Below, piece after piece: positions 1 through 9,800 of a stretch of 16,368 nucleotides of DNA. The translations under genes and the position numbers were made by a program. Source of the stretch: Podila epigama (lineage: Eukaryota; Mortierellomycota; Mortierellomycetes; Mortierellales; Mortierellaceae); assembly GCA_015679605.1 (NCBI GenBank), contig JAAAVE010000590.1, forward strand, positions 1 through 16,368, given 5' to 3'. Positions within the stretch are counted from its first letter, which is position 1, and every line of letters starts with the position of its first letter. The notes under the pieces were generated by a model, which saw only the letters and a list, made by a program, of their open reading frames with translations, ran no database searches and was not told where the DNA came from.

Positions 1-815
1 TGTTTTTTTTTTTTTTCCTTTTCTTCTTCTTCTCTCTCTATCTATCTCACTCTATTCTCTTTGCATTGGCCATGTTCACAACAAAAGGGACAAAGGGGCG
101 GAGGAGGAAAAAAAAAGACGAAGGAGTGATATGGTTTTGGTTTGGTTTGGCTTCTTTGGCTTTTGCGTTTACCGCGCTCTGCAAAGCCCACAAGGGCATT
201 GTCATTGGCATTGATTGAGCCAGGGAACCCCCATTTTGTCTGCTTTTTTCTTTCTTCATTTCTTGGTCTTTTTGTTGTCCTCGCCTACTCTCTCTATTTG
301 CTTTGGCCACTTTTTGCGGGCGAAAGGGCCATGCAATGCCCGACCAAAAGGGTATTTTAGTCTCTCTAAACATTTCGGCCTAGAGAACGAACACAAAACG
401 CATGGTGGTGGATCTGTCCGTCCCAGCATTGAGTGTATGCGGTGATTATGACACCACAGACATACAAAAAAAAAAATCCTCGGAACAAACATCAATGGCA
501 TATCTCAACCAATTTTTTTTTACCACTTGCCAACTGGCATTACCATTGGTATGGACATTGGCATGAGACTGACTTTTTACTTCTCCAGCACAACAGCTGC
601 AGGTTGCAGTGCTCAATCTGCACCTTGTCCAGCTCACCCGCATTGTTGTCTGACAGATAATGCTCCTGGGCCGAGTCTGGCCTTGTCTTTTGTCCGACCA
701 TGTCTGGTCCAGCCAAGGGCAATGGGTATGGTCTGCCCAAATGTGTCTGTCATCTCTTCTGGTTGGTGTAGACCTCCCTTTCTCCACTCTCCTCCCCACT
801 CTTGGTATCTTTTTT

Positions 816-833
816 TCTCTCTCTCTCTCTCTC
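816..833. repeat. CT dinucleotide microsatellite
   Basis: About nine tandem CT units follow directly after a T run in gene-free sequence. It is one of many simple repeats in this region and has no visible coding context. Confidence 0.9.
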
Positions 834-1854
834 CGTCGTACAGAACCAACCCCATTTCAAAGCACAAAGGATGCATGCATCCCACGAAACAGGATCATGC
901 CAGGACCTGGTCAATGCCCAAAAGGGTATTAGGCATATCCATCTCCAGACAGACGCAGCCTATCTCCTTCCCTCTCTTTTCGTTTCTTTTTTTTTTCTTT
1001 TCCGACTTGGATAGCAAACATCAACGCTCGCATATTATGAGATTCTATCGTGCGTTCAACAGAAAGAAAGAGAGAGCAAAAAAAAAAAAAAAAAAACAAC
1101 ACAAAAAACAGTGACAATGATCAAGGAAATTGAAAAATTAGAGACGACAACGTCGACAGAGAAGACGACATGGAGATATCAAAACCAATTCAACCCAATC
1201 CTCAAAGGTATCACAGTAAATGAATAGTGTCCGAGGGTAGGGCGATGGATCGGTCCCTTGACACGTAAACCCCCTCCAAAATGCTTTATGTTCTACTCGG
1301 TAACGACGAGATGAGTGTTTGTTGTCTATCCTTCCATATCTCTTTTACCTACTTGTCAAAACGCTCAGTATCTCATTACTACCTTTATTTCTCGCTCTGG
1401 CCATGGTATGCAGATAAGCGTTACAGAACTATGCCGCCGGACATTTTCACTCTAGGCAGGACAATCAAACGCAAATGGACAAGGACTAGGCCCAGACAAT
1501 CGGGAAAATAAACTGAAGGTCAATGTTAAAAAAAACACCTCAAAATAAAGAAGTATTCGAGTTTCGTCCTTTTACCAACCAGAATGCAGTAAAAAGTAAA
1601 AAAAAAAAAAAAGGTAAGGTAATCACCAAAGAACCAAGCTCAAAGATGTGCATTGCATATTCATGTTGTGGTTGCACTGTCGCCCTTTGTGACCATGGAA
1701 GAGTATTTTTTTTTTAATGTATGCAATGTTGCAGAAAAAAAACAACAACAACAAACGATCTTCAGCTGAAAACCATCAAAAAGGAAAATACAGGCCCTCA
1801 AATATATATATAAAAAAAAAAATTCCCTTACGCTGGGCATGAATATGCGGCCTG

Positions 1855-1897
1855 CCCCTACGACCCCTACCGTAAAATACGCAATTACCCCTACCGT
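1855..1897. repeat. CCCCTAC motif cluster with 11 bp direct repeat
   Basis: ACCCCTACCGT occurs twice, at 1863-1873 and 1887-1897, and a third CCCCTACG lies at 1855-1862. CCCCT is the core of the yeast stress response element, but no gene start lies nearby. Whether this is regulatory or a chance direct duplication is open. Confidence 0.6.
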
Positions 1898-2110
1898 GGA
1901 GATTGAGAAGAAGAAAAAAAAGAAAAGAAAAAAAAAGGGTCAGAGAAGGGCCTGCGCACTGATGGTCTTGGCAAGGCTGAAGTCAAAGACAACAAGTGCT
2001 CGCACACACGCACAACACAGAGCAAGAGACAAAATAAAAATAACAAACGTTGAGAATATTGTTTTCTTTATTGTCATTCCTGTGGAATTATCGCGTTGGG
2101 TCAATTGGAC

Positions 2111-2136
2111 CTGTCTGTCTGTCTGTCTGTCTGTCT
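2111..2136. repeat. CTGT tetranucleotide microsatellite
   Basis: Six tandem CTGT units plus a partial seventh lie in gene-free sequence, a likely site of length polymorphism. Confidence 0.95.
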
Positions 2137-2868
2137 ATTCAGGAGGTTTGAACAAGGACTGTTTTTTTTTTTTGTTTGAATGAATGCCGCAGGGGTGTGA
2201 GGGCTTGTCATATGCCATTTGTCCTTTCGCACTCCCAACACAATCACAGCATTCTGGAGAGCAACAACAGGAACGAATAGCAACGAGAAAAGAAAAGAAA
2301 AAAAAAAGATGAGATGCAAGTTGGAAGCGTGGGGTGGTTGATTCTACAGAGGTCAACTTCAAGTGAAAAAACAAACATGGAGATTGATGTGGGGTGTGTA
2401 CTCTGCTAGTTGTAGGTAGTACAGTATTGTACATCCATGTACGAACAAGCTACCATTGGTGCAAAGAGATTGGTAAAAAGTGGATGCGATAGCCCTGAAA
2501 AAGGGACACCTTCTCTTCCTTCTCACCCCTGCCATGCAAGAAACACTCGAAAATTTGAAAATGCTTAAAGACCTTAAGCAATGCATCCACACTTGCACTT
2601 ACCAGGAGGACGAACAAAGCTCCTGCAGTGAGTGAGCCTACATGTCTGAGACAAGCTGGGAAGGAAGAAGAAAAAAACAACAACAAGGAATCGTTGGTTA
2701 TAGAATATACGTCTTGCTACGTCAACGAGAGCCAGGCACCCCGAAGAAAAGGAGAATTATCGAGTGTTCCTGCAAAAGAACAAACATCTTGAGCAACCAA
2801 TCTTCCGAGGAAGAACAAAGAAGAAAAAACAACAACAAAACTAAACGTCCAGGTCTTCAGAATGGAAA

Positions 2869-2893
2869 GGAAGAAGAAGAAGAAGAAGAAGAA
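2869..2893. repeat. GAA trinucleotide microsatellite
   Basis: About eight tandem GAA/AAG units. They create a spurious Glu-rich open frame on the plus strand and a Phe-rich one on the minus strand. This is a purine/pyrimidine-asymmetric tract outside any gene. Confidence 0.9.
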
Positions 2894-3553
2894 AAAAGAA
2901 TAAACACATTCCATTCCGAAAGAGAGTGTGCTCTCTGACATGGTTGACGGGACAACAAGACAAAAGCTCGTCCTTCCCACAATGGAAAGAAAGAAGAAAA
3001 CAAAACAAAAAAAATCTCCGCGGAAAAGTCGCTTATGAAATGGCTTGTTCGCTATGGTTCTTTGGTACAGGCATGCATATTAAACTGTAAGATTGTACCT
3101 GAACATCCATATCTCGGGATAAAAACAAAAAGAAAATAGCAGGTGAACGAATGCAGACGTCCTGCTCAGCCATCCACTTCATGTAAGCATATGAATGGCA
3201 TGCTGCTGTGTCAATTGATATCATACTGCAAAAAAACCATACTCTCTCTCTTTTTTGCTCCCTCACTCTGTCTTTCCACTCTGTTCATCTTCTCCTTGTC
3301 CACCTCACACACACTTCAAACTCTTCATTATCCACCTGGTACCAAACAAGTCCTTTGTCAAAGAATGGGTAATGCCTCAATAATATACCTCACAATTCTA
3401 TTGGGACATGTAAAAAGATAGAAGAAAAAAAAAAGAAAAAAAAAGCCAAATTGTGCTCTGTGTATATACGACTGACGCTTTTCCATTCATTTCCTCCTCC
3501 TTCTCCTTCTCCTCATCCTTTGGTGCCTCATTCATCATGACTCCAGGAGGCAT

Positions 3554-5369
3554 TCAGTAACACCAGACTTTAGATCGGACGTTAAAGGCCGACACTTGAT
3601 CTTTGAACGCTGGAAAGATGACAAGGGCGACCTTGCCTTCGACATTGTTCTTGAGCGATGTGCACATCTCTTCGTCGTCAAAGGGTGTTCCTAGTGGCAC
3701 AGTTTCGGGCGAAATCACATTGTCCATGGCAGTCATGGCGATAGCCAGCTCAAACGCCTTGTTGCAAATATCCCGGATCTTTGCACCCTCGTTCGAGTTG
3801 GTATAGACCTTGGCAAAGAGCTCTGTGAGGGTTGTGGCAGCAGCATTGACCTCTGCTTCCTGACGCTCCTTGAGGGCTGGGTCTTGGATGATCATGACAC
3901 AAAGCTGCTGGCGCCAGCGGATAGCGAGCTTGTTGTTGCGATGATGCATCCAGTCGTAGATCTCCTTGAAACCCTTGTTGTATTCAAAGACACAACTGAG
4001 CGGTTTGTCGAAAAAGTGTGAGACAAGTGTCGACATGATGACCGATTCCATATACAGGTTCAGTTGATACGGCTCCAGCTTATCCTCAGGCACTGGGAAG
4101 GCTTCAAGAAGACCCGAGGCCTTGAAATGTTCAACGACAGGTGCCTTGTTGAGGTTGACTGAGCGACTGCCTTGTGCCTTTCGAACGAGGTGCTCAATGT
4201 TAGCCTTGAGCTGGTTGAGACGGTCCATGATGGTTGAGTGGTCATCGTCCGTAGCCCGAATCATGCGAACATGTTCAAGGTAGTTCTTTGACATGAGGTC
4301 ATACTCTTGTTCCTTCTTGTGGAGCTTGTTTTGAAGGTCCATGTGTTGTCTGTACAAATCATCATAGGCACTGCGGTACCGGCCAATCTCACTTGCAAGA
4401 CTGGATCTATCCTGGTGCGATTCTTCCAAGTTTGACTCGAGTCGATGAATGATATCCTTGAGTGCCTCTATCTGAACCTCCTGAGCCTTTACATGTTCCT
4501 CATGTGCTGAGAGTTTTACGTTGGTAGTGGCAGTAATGCTATTGTTTTTAATGTCAGTGTTGTTGTTATTGTTGGTGTCGTTGGTTTTGGTGGTGGTGTT
4601 GTTCTTGGCAGTGTCTGCAGTTTGTGTAGCTACGACATGCTCGACGGGCGCTATGTCTGCCTTGACAGGTTCTGCGTTAGCCTTGCCTTCTTCTGACGTT
4701 ACCAAAGGGTTGTCCATTGGTCAATAGAGTTAGAAGAGAGAAAGAACGATTTTTAGTTTTTAGTTGGTCTGATGTGTGGGTCCAGACTTTTGACTTTTTG
4801 AATAATCTTTGTCTTTTTTTCTCATCACTGGTTATTTTTTTTTTGTGCATCAACCCAACCACAATGTTACCTATGACGCCTTCCATTGCTTGAGGATGAG
4901 CATCTGTTCCATTGGGACTGCCGTTGAGAGCCAAGGCGCTGGCAGAGGCAGTAGGGGTCGATAAGGCCTCGACGATAGTCATGGACACGGTAGGTTGGGC
5001 GGGGGTGATGATGGGGGAAGTAGGGCTTGGTTTTGTTGCGCTAACTGGAGCGGGAGCCTCAGGAGTAGCAGCAGCTGTTGGTTCTACAGCGTCCTGGGCA
5101 GGCAGCTTGACCTCAAGTAGAGTGGGCGAGGGCAGCGAGGGGAGAGTAGGTGCGGGGGCAGTTGTCTTGATGGCATCCGCATCGGTAGCAGTGGTCGTTG
5201 GCTTTGAGGCACTGGTGACAGCAGGAGGAGCCATATCGGCGGCGTAGAATGACAGGTTTTCGCTCGTCAAGTTGAGTTCCAGCACGGGAGCGCCAGTCGC
5301 TGTAGGAGAAGCGGGTGTAGCTGCTGTGACAGGCGAAGCAGCCGATGCAGGAGGAGATGGAGTTGTCAT
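3554..5369 (-). CDS. fungal coiled-coil protein of unknown function (two exons)
   Basis: The coding sequence is exon 1 5369-4871 and exon 2 4692-3554. Intron 4693-4870 (donor GTAACA, acceptor GTCAG, with CTAAC about 35 bases before the acceptor) joins in frame to give 545 residues. Residues 1-166 are Ala/Pro/Thr/Ser-rich and probably disordered. About 197-218 is Asn/Thr-rich. About 229-340 has heptad-like Leu/Ile spacing and is a likely coiled coil. About 378-545 is a globular-looking C-terminal domain with a WRQQ motif at 426-429, and the chain ends in VWCY. I recall fungal proteins of this layout (coiled coil followed by a WRQQ-containing domain) but know no assigned function. The start is the first ATG after a CCATCC-repeat leader and has A at -3. 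There is no signal peptide or membrane segment. The gene is divergent from the TMF1-like gene. Exons are well supported; function is not known. Confidence 0.8.
4693..4870 (-). other. intron with internal in-frame ATG
   Basis: This 178-base intron lies in the coiled-coil gene. Near its 3' end is an ATG (4717-4715) in frame with exon 2, with no stop between. An unspliced transcript would shift frame and stop at about 4677, but translation from the internal ATG would give a 387-residue form lacking the Ala/Pro-rich N-terminus. The intron call rests on splice consensus and preserved frame. Confidence 0.7.
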
Positions 5370-5398
5370 TCTTTTTTTTTTCTGTATGGATGGGAAGT

Positions 5399-5443
5399 GA
5401 TGGATGGATGGCTGGGGATGGATGGATGGATGGAATGGATGGA
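5399..5443. repeat. GGAT/ATCC microsatellite in 5' leader
   Basis: Two blocks of tandem GGAT are separated by a short break, ending about 30 bases upstream of the coiled-coil gene's ATG. In that transcript it reads as CCATCC repeats. It is probably within the 5' untranslated region and could vary in length between strains. Confidence 0.85.
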
Positions 5444-5794
5444 AGTGATGACAAAAAGAAAAAGCGGCGAGAAAAGACAAACTCAAAACAAAAAAAAAAA
5501 AAAAAAAATTAAAATTCGAAAGAATTCAAACTTGAACACAGCCCTCTTCTCTTCTCCTTCCCATGCGTACCACAATCGGTCAATGGAGGGGGCCATCTGC
5601 TATTTGCTGGGGGAGTGGAAAAAAAAAAAAAGAAAAGCGGAAGAACAAAACACGAAGAGCATTGGGAAAACTCGAGAGCACACAAAGCATCAACAGCACA
5701 ACCATGGACCATGGTCATCGCGTTTAAAGCGAAAAGGCTGAGCCATATCTCAAAAAGATCGTACTCGGCGTTCCAAAGTTGCGATTTAGGATAA

Positions 5795-5817
5795 AGCCAA
5801 GCCAAGACAAGCCAAGC
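5795..5817. repeat. GCCAA short tandem repeats
   Basis: Three GCCAA units and one degenerate copy (GACAA) lie in tandem in the divergent intergenic region. No known function is recognised. Confidence 0.6.
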
Positions 5818-5957
5818 TCATGGTCAATTTCTCTAGGCATTTTGATTTCTTGTCTTTATTTTCCTCGCTTATGAGGGAAACATGAATGAAAGCAAGGTTG
5901 TGCACGCATTCTCGTGGAAAACTGCTGATGAGTCAACCGACAGACAAACAGACCAGA

Positions 5958-5992
5958 CATGACCATGACCACAGCCATGACTATGACCATGG
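5958..5992. repeat. CATGACC imperfect tandem repeats
   Basis: About five imperfect copies of a 6-7 base CATGACC/TATGACC unit with one interruption. The unit is not one I can assign to a known regulator. Confidence 0.6.
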
Positions 5993-6215
5993 ATATTCCT
6001 CCCCTTTACCAACATTGGTGGCAAAGGCTATATTAACATGATAAATATGACCAGTCCTTTGTTGACTTTGCATGTGTTGTTGCCTCACATCTCTTTGGGA
6101 CAACAACAATGCCTCACAACTTTGCCACCAGCATTCTTCGTTTGAAGGCAATTGCACAGCCAACATCCATGCAGCATTGAACCTGTTTGTTCCTCATCCA
6201 ACAAACAAACAGACG

Positions 6216-6252
6216 CCACTCCACTCCACTCCACTCCACTCCCAGTCCCAGT
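6216..6252. repeat. CCACT pentanucleotide and CCCAGT hexanucleotide repeats
   Basis: Five perfect CCACT units (6216-6240) run straight into two CCCAGT units (6241-6252). The tract is purely tandem and non-coding, a probable polymorphic minisatellite-like stretch. Confidence 0.9.
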
Positions 6253-6391
6253 CCTGCCTCATTCAACCGCAGCAACCATATCGTTTATCCCATCAAAAGG
6301 CTTTCACTATGATGATGAAGGTTATATTTGGTCAATCTTTCTAACAAACACACACACCTGTCACTGACATACAAAGACTAGTCAAACTAAC

Positions 6392-6418
6392 TCGATATTA
6401 TCGACGCGTAAACGCGTC
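6392..6418. promoter_or_regulatory. double palindrome with paired ACGCGT boxes
   Basis: Two inverted repeats touch each other. TCGATA/TATCGA arms flank one base at 6392-6404. GACGCGT/ACGCGTC arms flank AA at 6403-6418. The second contains two ACGCGT hexamers (6404-6409, 6412-6417), the exact MCB sequence bound by MBF (Mbp1-Swi6) at G1/S genes in ascomycete yeasts. A TTCCCGCC string at 6447-6454 weakly resembles an E2F site. The element is about 450 bases upstream of the TMF1-like ATG and about 1 kb from the coiled-coil gene. A regulatory role is inferred from motif identity and symmetry alone. Confidence 0.45.
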
Positions 6419-6686
6419 TTCTACGCTACCATTTTACCTTGGAGACTTCCCGCCTCCCACCTCGGGTTAAGCACAAAAAAAAAAACCAAAATGGCTCCCA
6501 GTCTTGGAACAATTGAATATGAACAGTCACAAAGCAGTTCAGTTTGCTCTCATCTACCCATGCTTCCCTCCCCATGGTCATCTTTGGTCACTTTACCTTC
6601 ATCTAATCAACACCATCCATACCCTGAGGACTAGATTGCCTTCATTGAAACTCCCTCCCTCTTCCCTTCTATCCTTTGTGTAGCTC

Positions 6687-6759
6687 GTACGTATATTCAG
6701 ACACAAGACTTTCCGAGATTTCACAGCCAGTCAACCTAACCATGACTTTTGACCTGTAG
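6687..6759 (+). other. possible 5' leader intron of the TMF1-like gene
   Basis: A GTACGT donor at 6687-6692 can pair with acceptor CTGTAG ending at 6759, with CTAAC at 6736-6740 placed 19 bases before the end, a typical branch spacing here. Removing it would also delete a short upstream frame (ATG 6742 to TAG 6759, five codons). The call rests on consensus only. Confidence 0.35.
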
Positions 6760-6867
6760 GCCCCTCAGTCATTCAGTCATTCCTTCGTTCATTCCTCGCC
6801 TTCTCCCAAAAAGAAGAATCTCAAAACGGCAAACACGCTACAAAAAACACAATAATACCACTCCTTC

Positions 6868-9800
6868 ATGAGCAGCTTCTTTGGCTCCTCTGGAAGTAAC
6901 ACCAACGGCTCGTCTGGCGGCAACAATGGCACCGGCTCCAACTCTAGCGCAGCCAGCGGCGGAGGTGGTTGGGGCAGCTTCTTGAAGCAAGGTCTTTCTA
7001 CGATCGAATCCAAACTGGACATGGTCCTTGATATCAACGTCCCAATTCCTGGTGGAGGCACTGGAACGCTGACTTCCTTCTCGCCGCACGCCAATATCTT
7101 GCCATCCACTCTCACAGGATCAGGTTCCCCTTCTTCAACCTCCACGACAAACACACCTCCAAAGCATCAACCTCCACCACAGCTTCCAGCCGCCCTCAAC
7201 CGAACTGCGAATGAGGAACAAGAGGGCTCAAAAAAGGATGCATCATCCAGGCTATCTTCTCAGTCGACATCTGCCCGTAGTAGAAACAGCGCCCATATCT
7301 CAAAGACGGCAGGCACAGCATCCTCTGCAGACAACAGTGTTCCTGAGGATGTAACAGTCGATCCTATCACTGGAATGATCACTACTATACCTGGCATCAA
7401 GCGTATCTCAACACCACCCGTCGGTAACTCTCAGCCTTCATCTCAAGGATCGACCCAAATCTCAGCAGCAGCCGCCGCCGCAGCCGCTAACCGAGAACGC
7501 CTTGAGCAGCGCATGCGTGGCATCTTCAAAAAGACAACAGAATCACCGCCCACAACTCCTTCCCGTACCCCTGACCCCGCCTCACCTAATCCGTCAGCAG
7601 TCGTCTCGAATACGTCCTCAACGAGACCATCACTACAGGATGATGGCAAGCGCTCGTCTTCTGTCTCTGTCGACAAGGTCAAGGACAAGTTTACACCCGA
7701 GGACAAGTATACACCCAAGGAAAAGGAGGTAGCCAAGGACGAGGATATACCCAAGGAAAAAGAGGTGGCCAAGGACAAAGACTTGGCCAAGGACATGGGC
7801 ACGGACAACGTCAAAGATATGGACAAGGGCGAGAACAAAGAAAGCATAGTAGGCAACGTTGACGCCACCACTACCGACAAGCGTGCTAGTACTCCAACAT
7901 TGACCGAGGAAATCGCGACCAAGCAATCAGAGGCAGTGACTCTTAGCACGAACAATGATGGCTCAACGTCCGAGAGCAATACCGCCAATACTACAACAGA
8001 AGAAAAGCAAGACGAAAAGACACCTGTGACATCGAGTCCTAATGTTTCATCTACAGAAACAGAGACAAATCAGATGGATACCGTTAATGAACCGACAAAA
8101 GATTTGAATGTCAATGGTGAAGCAAGGCCGAGTAGTGTTGGCGATGTTACCTCATCTCCCCAACGCCCCTCCACCGAATCTACTACTGCTACAGAGGACA
8201 CTGTCGGCACGGGTGACGTTGCAGACGACAAGAAAGAGGATGAATCGTCTACACTGGCAGGTCAACTACCAAAGGAGGTCACTGGAACTGGAGAAGAGAC
8301 ACCAAAGATCGACATTGCCTCAAATGCTTCCGTTGTAGCGGAAGATGGTCCTGAAAGGAAGCAAGAAAAGAAGAAGGAGGAGGAGGCCTCCATCAATGAG
8401 AAAGAGGTTACAAAAGGAGCACCCCAGATTCCAGCGGATGTGCAACAACTGAAAAGAGTAGTGGAGCAACGAGAAGAACAGCTCTTCAAGGTGATGCAGG
8501 AACACTCACAGTTGCTCGAAAAGTTTCGCGATCTCGAAGACGCAAAGGCGGCACAAGAGACTCTACAGAATGCAAAAGTCACTGGTTTGGAAAAGATTGT
8601 GGAAGGTCAGAAGAAGGAATTGGAGCTTGCTCGCGTGTCCAATCTGACCAGCCAGCCTAAATCCATTCAAAAGACATTGGAAGAACAGCGTGCGTTGCTA
8701 GAGGAGAAAGATGAGCAGATTAGGGGATTGCTCGCAGAAGGTAAGAGTCCCTCCATGGTTTTCATGAACAAAACCAAACTAAGAAAAGATCATACATAGA
8801 GACCATTAGTTACTCATTCACTTTCTCACTTCTGACCTTCGTTTCTGCATACAGGCGAAGTCCTTTCTAAGAAAGAGCTCAAGAGTTTGACCATTATCAA
8901 GACGTTACGTGCAAAAGGCATAGAGACAGAAAAGACCCAACAAGACGTTCAACGGAAACTGGATAGAGCTCTTGCCGATCATTCTGAGGCACAGCAAAAG
9001 TTTGCAAGGTTAGCGGACGAGAACAAACAGTTGAATGGTAATATGATATACTCTTTTCTTCGACACGATACCAAACTGCAAAAAACAAAAAGAGCAAGAC
9101 ATTGAGCAAAACGACTAAAACTCTCCGATATGTTTACCTAGACAACAACAAGTCACTCAACGACAGTATTCAGCGTCAGAACAAACAAACGAGCAAAATG
9201 GAGGCAGAGTTGGCACAACTGCGAGAAGACAAAGCGAACCTGCAGATGGGCTTGGATCGTTCCTGGCAAGAATTAGCAGAGGCTCGCAAGGCCTCAACTG
9301 AGCTCTCTAATCAAACCCATGCTGCCGCATTGGACCGCGAAGTTAAATTGAACAAGGAACTACAGGAACAAATGGATGAACTCGTTTCAAAGCACACAGC
9401 GATCGAAACAAATCTTCGACAGGAGATCCAAGAGCTTCGTGTGAGTCTCTCGAACCGTGAGGAGCTTGCTGGTGAGAAGGAGGACCAGCTTTTGACCGAG
9501 ATAAGGACACTGCAGGCACGTCTGGAGCAAAACGACAACGAGTCATTTGAGCTTCAGGAGACCCTGGATGAGGCTCGCCGTCCACTTTTGCTTCAGATTC
9601 AGCTCCTCCAAAACCAGCAAGGGCTCGCTCAGCGCAATTGGGAAAAGATTGAGAAGGGACTGGCAAGGCGAGTGACAGAAGCAGAAGAGGATGCGGCCAG
9701 TGCTCAAGAGCGGGAGAGAGCGGCCCGAGAAAGATTGGAAGAGGTGGTATGTTCCCTTCACATACTTGTCGTGATATCGACAAGTATACAGCCATGATGC

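Larger units (their letters stand above)
1..3553. other. gene-free, repeat-rich intergenic region
   Basis: I see no gene here. Open frames on both strands are short and translate into low-complexity or Cys/His/Ser-rich strings made by homopolymers and microsatellites, and none extends across splice sites into a recognisable protein. The region holds many A or T runs of 8-18 bases (for example 2-16, 1080-1096, 1599-1612), a CT repeat, a CTGT repeat, a GAA repeat and a cluster of CCCCT motifs. The left part could be upstream or untranslated sequence of a gene outside the window. The right end is the 3' flank of the coiled-coil gene that ends at 3554. A non-coding RNA cannot be excluded by reading alone. 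Confidence 0.6.
5370..6867. promoter_or_regulatory. divergent promoter region between coiled-coil gene and TMF1-like gene
   Basis: This 1.5 kb gap between two divergent start codons has no supported open frame. It holds the 5' leaders of both genes, long A tracts (about 5491-5508, 5620-5631), several short tandem repeats (GGAT, GCCAA, CCACT, TTCAGTC), a cluster of CATGACC units at 5958-5992, and a double palindrome at 6392-6418. The 300 bases before the TMF1-like ATG are pyrimidine-rich, as is common in fungal promoters. No convincing TATA box was seen at a sensible distance from either start. Confidence 0.6.

Noticed and set aside
527-1114. 195-codon plus-strand open frame in the left region
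   Set aside because: It is poor in structured composition, full of Ser/Pro/Cys and ends in a Lys run created by a poly-A tract. No domain, no splice partners, and other frames over the same stretch are equally open.
3421-3540. Glu/Lys-rich minus-strand frame just past the coiled-coil gene stop, considered as an extra exon
   Set aside because: No donor before the VWCY terminus joins it in frame with support, and it runs into poly-A/T derived Phe/Leu strings.
4912-5247. 111-codon plus-strand Ala/Gly/Val-rich open frame
   Set aside because: Antisense of the Ala/Pro/Thr-rich first exon of the coiled-coil gene; the GC-rich repeats keep both strands open.
5370-5486. N-terminal extension of the coiled-coil gene through the CCATCC repeat
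   Set aside because: It lacks an ATG, reading a His/Pro/Ser repeat from a TTG; the tract is better explained as a microsatellite in the leader.
7443-7988. 181-codon minus-strand open frame with Ser-Leu repeats
   Set aside because: It is the antisense shadow of the Lys/Glu/Asp repeats and Thr/Ser-rich linker of the TMF1-like gene, whose exon structure and domains are firm.
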